Source: Saprospirales bacterium (GTDB lineage: Bacteria > Bacteroidota > Bacteroidia > Chitinophagales > Saprospiraceae). Taken from it: a DNA stretch of 64,000 nucleotides. Positions 62,350 through 64,000 of the stretch are shown piece after piece. A model generated the notes under the pieces. The model was not told the DNA's origin. It saw only the letters and a program-made list of their open reading frames with translations, and searched no databases. The stretch spans positions 62,001-126,000 of the forward strand of contig JADJBL010000014.1 in assembly GCA_016703765.1 (NCBI GenBank), written 5' to 3'. Each line of letters opens with the position of its first letter. Position 1 is the stretch's first letter. A program made the position numbers and the translations under genes.

Positions 62350-63149
62350 TTTTTGCGAATTTTTCTGATCGGGTGCTTCAATTCTTTATGAAGGCTTTGC
62401 GCTTTTTGGTTGCCCGGGTATTCCTCCAGAAATTGCTCCAGCTCTGATAACAATTGCTCCGAGGAGCCACTTGAGCCAAGTATAGCCAACAAACGGTTGA
62501 AACGCACCAGCTGGACATAGCCGCTGTCGTATTCGTTCAGGACGGACTGGTGAAGGAGACATTTGTCAAATTCGGAAAGCGCGGCTTCGTAATTTTTATT
62601 TTTCAGATAAAAATTGGCCAGATAAAAATTGGCGATATTAAAGTTTTCACCGGTTCCGGCCAGTTGGAGCAGGGTGTCGAGGCCTCCCGGGATGATCCCG
62701 CAATAGACATAGGCAGCTTCCTGTTTCAGGTTTCGGGTATCCGGGGTCTCGCCGGCCACGTCCCCGCAATCGGGGATCAGGGTGTGTTTTTCGATCAGTG
62801 CGGTATGGTTGGGAAGAGGGTATAGAAAGAGGGCCGCCGGAATGGCGAGTAGAAAAACGATCACAGCGGCTGCACGGGCTACCCGGGCTCTGTCCAAAAA
62901 GAAAAAACGGCTCTGATCCTTCCATGCCATTTGGGGCCGGGACAAACTGCCGGCCTGCTTTCTGACTTTAGCGAGGGTTTCCCGGACCGGGTCGCCTGCT
63001 GTCGGTGACTGGGTCATCCCCAGGGAATGCAGGATGGCCGCTTTTTTTAGCTCTGGGTTTTCGCTTATTTCTTTTTCAAACAAGGCTTTTTCCTTTGCAT
63101 CCAGTTTGCCCCGCAGATAGGCTTCTATTTTTTCGTAAAAATTTTTCAT
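62346..63149 (-). CDS. Single-pass membrane TPR protein (anti-sigma-like)
   Basis: 267 residues from ATG 63149 (an upstream in-frame TTG at 63164 is weaker). Cytosolic N-terminus with an anti-sigma-like helix (MKNFYEKIEAYLRGKLDAKEKALFEKEISENPELKKA), then a membrane helix (VARAAAVIVFLLAIPAALFLY), and an extracytoplasmic TPR domain (NIANFYLANFYLKNKNYEAALSEFDKCLL, LLSELEQFLEEYPGNQKAQSL). This layout fits an anti-sigma factor whose periplasmic TPR reads a signal. It starts 12 nt after the sigma gene, so the two are an operon. Confidence 0.78.
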   Translation of the reverse strand: MKNFYEKIEAYLRGKLDAKEKALFEKEISENPELKKAAILHSLGMTQSPTAGDPVRETLAKVRKQAGSLSRPQMAWKDQSRFFFLDRARVARAAAVIVFLLAIPAALFLYPLPNHTALIEKHTLIPDCGDVAGETPDTRNLKQEAAYVYCGIIPGGLDTLLQLAGTGENFNIANFYLANFYLKNKNYEAALSEFDKCLLHQSVLNEYDSGYVQLVRFNRLLAILGSSGSSEQLLSELEQFLEEYPGNQKAQSLHKELKHPIRKIRKN

Positions 63150-63160
63150 CTCATTGTTTT

Positions 63161-63835
63161 TCAATGGTTAAAATCCCTGTAATAATTTCCCAGCTTTCCC
63201 TTCAGGCAGGCCCTCAGCCTTGATTTGCTGTTGGAGATCTCCTGAGGAATTACGTGCGGGCTCACTTTAAAGCCCTCCGAACCGAGCCGGGAGGCCAAAA
63301 CCTGTGGGTCGGAAACCGGCTCGTCCTGAAAAAACCGCCAGGTTAAAAGCAGGGTATCCTTTTTTCCGATCGCTTTCAGGCAGGAGTGGGTTGCTTCGGA
63401 TAACTCCGGCACCATCTTCATCAGGACGGCGAGATCTTCGATCGGGAAATTAGGGGTCTCGGGGCTTGCCTTGCTCCTTGTGGAAACGAGGCCTGTACTT
63501 TCGTTATCTGTTTCGGTTTCATCGTCGGTTCTTTTTTCTTTGCGGCCCCATTCCCAGCAAACGTGTTTGGCGATCTGGAAAAGCAGAGGGCGGCAGTCTT
63601 TCTGTCTTGGCTCCGTGCCGTTTCCAATAGCGGAAATAAAGCGGCTCAGGGTTTCATATAAAAGGTCTTCCCAGGTAAAGGTGTTTTTGCACCGGTTGCA
63701 GTAGTTCCTGTGGACGTGGAACGCCAGTTTCTTTATTCCGCAGGAGTCGTTTCCGTTTATCAGGTCCAGTAAGGCCCGCTCCAGGGCGGGCCCGCCTTCT
63801 CGTATCGCGGCAATGAAGGAAGTGCAATCACACAT
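63161..63835 (-). CDS. ECF-like sigma-70 family factor
   Basis: 224 residues. Region 2: FTWEDLLYETLSRFISAI, then LLFQIAKHVCWEWGRKEKR, the usual core-binding and -10 helix pattern. A variable acidic linker (TDDETETDNES) follows, then region 4: LMKMVPELSEATHSCLKAIGKKDTLLLTWRFFQDEP, LASRLGSEGFKVSPHVIPQEI, a helix-turn-helix. The sequence is divergent from common ECF groups, including four cysteines in the N-terminal half. Regulated by the membrane TPR protein that follows in the same operon; a candidate TAnnTTTG -7 element precedes it (63903-63910, minus strand). Confidence 0.8.
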   Translation of the reverse strand: MCDCTSFIAAIREGGPALERALLDLINGNDSCGIKKLAFHVHRNYCNRCKNTFTWEDLLYETLSRFISAIGNGTEPRQKDCRPLLFQIAKHVCWEWGRKEKRTDDETETDNESTGLVSTRSKASPETPNFPIEDLAVLMKMVPELSEATHSCLKAIGKKDTLLLTWRFFQDEPVSDPQVLASRLGSEGFKVSPHVIPQEISNSKSRLRACLKGKLGNYYRDFNH

Positions 63836-64000
63836 ATTGGTATGGGTTAGTGAGTTTGGGTAGGGATTTCAAACGCTTGTGCGAGGGTTTTTACAAATTT
63901 TTCAAAAATATTTTTTTCACCGTTTAAAATTGCGGCAGGACCCAGTCTATGTATTCAAAAGGCTTCTATATGGCAGGCCGTACAAGGCTGGCCAGAGGCT
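63836..64000. promoter_or_regulatory. Upstream region of the sigma gene with candidate -7 element
   Basis: On the minus strand, TATTTTTG (63903-63910) matches TAnnTTTG exactly, about 68 nt before ATG 63835. No good -33 TTTG is found. Nothing else in this stretch is recognisable; the window ends here. Confidence 0.35.

Overview
The window looks like chromosomal DNA of a Bacteroidota bacterium, most likely of the Saprospiraceae/Lewinella-like group. The call rests on family content: a giant bacterial alpha-2-macroglobulin, type IX secretion (T9SS) C-terminal sorting domains, a gliding-motility-type C-terminal (CHU_C) domain, bactofilin, DUF3822 next to rsmD, and TAnnTTTG-like promoter elements. 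The sequence is moderately GC-rich by eye. No rRNA, CRISPR array, IS element or phage gene was recognised. One tRNA, tRNA-Arg(CCT), is present.

Layout. 0-9 kb: a cut-off TPR/outer-membrane gene, tRNA-Arg, a YjbR-like protein, an FAD oxidoreductase and a broken alpha-2-macroglobulin gene. 9-16 kb: housekeeping genes (tsaD, bactofilin, a DUF3822-rsmD operon, a YkuK-like RNase H-fold protein, trxB). 15-25 kb: a membrane subtilase, a 1215-residue protein that looks like a catalytically dead SF1 helicase-nuclease, a PAS-AraC regulator, a DUF4340-like protein, an alpha/beta-hydrolase-like protein lacking its nucleophile, and a fatty-acid desaturase. 25-31 kb: a divergent pair of large AAA+ proteins, one ClpB-like with a half-dead ATPase and a release-factor-like tail, the other with a duplicated beta-rich N-terminus and two CbbX/SpoVK-type ATPases. 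31-47 kb: mixed metabolism and envelope genes (methyltransferase, lipoproteins, acyl-CoA dehydrogenase, a 1291-residue CHU_C surface protein, a DUF255 thioredoxin-fold protein, a Fe-S oxidoreductase pair). 47-58 kb: a phosphoribosyltransferase, a serine hydrolase, a DinB-like protein, two T9SS-exported BNR-repeat proteins and a repeat fibre-like protein. 58-64 kb: a subtilase, a TPR-CHAT protease, a transmembrane TPR protein and a sigma factor, which look like one signalling/proteolysis module.

Two patterns run through the whole window. (1) Many gene ends and starts are flanked by degenerate short tandem arrays with a 7-9 nt period. The word differs at each locus, and the arrays are often arranged head-to-head so that they can fold into a hairpin; some supply stop codons or coding sequence. 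(2) At least eight genes are broken by a one- or two-base frame slip, five of them in A or G homopolymers with one base too few. This looks more like uncorrected long-read assembly error than mass pseudogenisation, so the broken genes should be read as composites. The alpha-2-macroglobulin gene is different: it has an in-frame stop after its signal peptide plus an apparent internal deletion.

All domain calls come from reading the translated sequence and from memory of the families; no search was run.
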